Shown: positions 15,027 through 15,074 of the stretch, piece after piece
Layout of the letters: every line of letters starts with the position of its first letter
Position numbering within the stretch: position 1 is the stretch's first letter
Origin: Prevotella sp.
GTDB taxonomy: Bacteria; Bacteroidota; Bacteroidia; Bacteroidales; Bacteroidaceae
Direction: 5' to 3'
DNA: 15,074 bases
Assembly: GCA_022511055.1 (NCBI GenBank)
Contig: JAFLSH010000031.1
Coordinates: forward strand, 1 to 15,074
The notes under the pieces: model-generated
Told to the model about the DNA's origin: nothing
The model's input: only the letters and a program-made list of their open reading frames with translations
The model's database searches: none
Program-made: the position numbers and the translations under genes

Positions 15027-15074
15027 GTGTTTAATTCATTGGTAGAGCAGTGAAGATTTGCGATGATTTTCTCC

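Noticed and set aside
15037..15060. tRNA-like sequence TTGGTAGAGCAG near the right edge
   Set aside because: It resembles a tRNA D-arm, but the D-stem does not pair properly and no acceptor or anticodon stem can be made before the window ends.

Overview
This window looks like an ordinary chromosomal stretch of a Bacteroidota, most likely Prevotellaceae. Four things support this. The promoters have the -7 form TAnnTTTG, in two cases with a TTTG box 19-20 bases upstream, instead of an E. coli-type -10 box. Starts mostly lack a strong Shine-Dalgarno sequence. There is a Bacteroidota-style lipoprotein, and a tiny secreted protein resembling a type IX secretion C-terminal domain. The gene set (recA, a sodium-pumping biotin decarboxylase, valS, mazG, rnz, an ECF sigma factor operon) also fits. 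The assignment rests on reading motifs, not on a search.

Layout. Bases 1-105 hold five diverged 21-bp tandem units containing a perfect hairpin. A secreted PAP2-family phosphatase (217-1083, +) converges on a YihY/BrkB membrane protein (1108-2436, -). That gene diverges from recA (2639-3664, +) across about 200 bp carrying a promoter for each. After recA come the genes of a membrane decarboxylase, gamma (3760-4017), alpha/biotin (4030-5886) and beta (5931-7169), ending at a hairpin terminator (7280-7309). A 350-bp AT-rich gap follows, with a possible 50-codon gene and two perfect inverted repeats. valS (7662-10403, -) diverges from mazG (10525-11409, +). mazG, a lipocalin-like lipoprotein and ribonuclease Z (TTG start) are tightly packed and probably one transcript. 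A short secreted protein (13081-13392) has its own strong promoter. The window closes with an ECF sigma factor, a one-pass membrane protein that is probably its anti-sigma factor, and a secreted Spy/CpxP-like protein, followed by a clear rho-independent terminator (15003-15026).

How the genes work together. OadG, OadA and OadB form one machine: the alpha subunit moves a carboxyl group onto its own biotin, and the beta subunit decarboxylates carboxybiotin while exporting sodium. The last three genes look like an envelope-stress circuit in which the membrane protein holds the sigma factor and the small periplasmic protein is a sensor or effector. The other genes are housekeeping: DNA repair, valyl-tRNA charging, removal of faulty nucleotides and tRNA 3'-end processing.

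I found no mobile element, CRISPR array, rRNA or complete tRNA, and no clear new defence or biosynthetic system. The most interesting points are: the unusual carboxyltransferase active-site motifs and AMKT biotin site in the alpha subunit; a ten-residue motif shared by OadB and the unrelated PAP2 protein; the cargo-less sorting-domain-like protein; the 21-bp array; and the small ORF whose stop codon lies in a strong hairpin.
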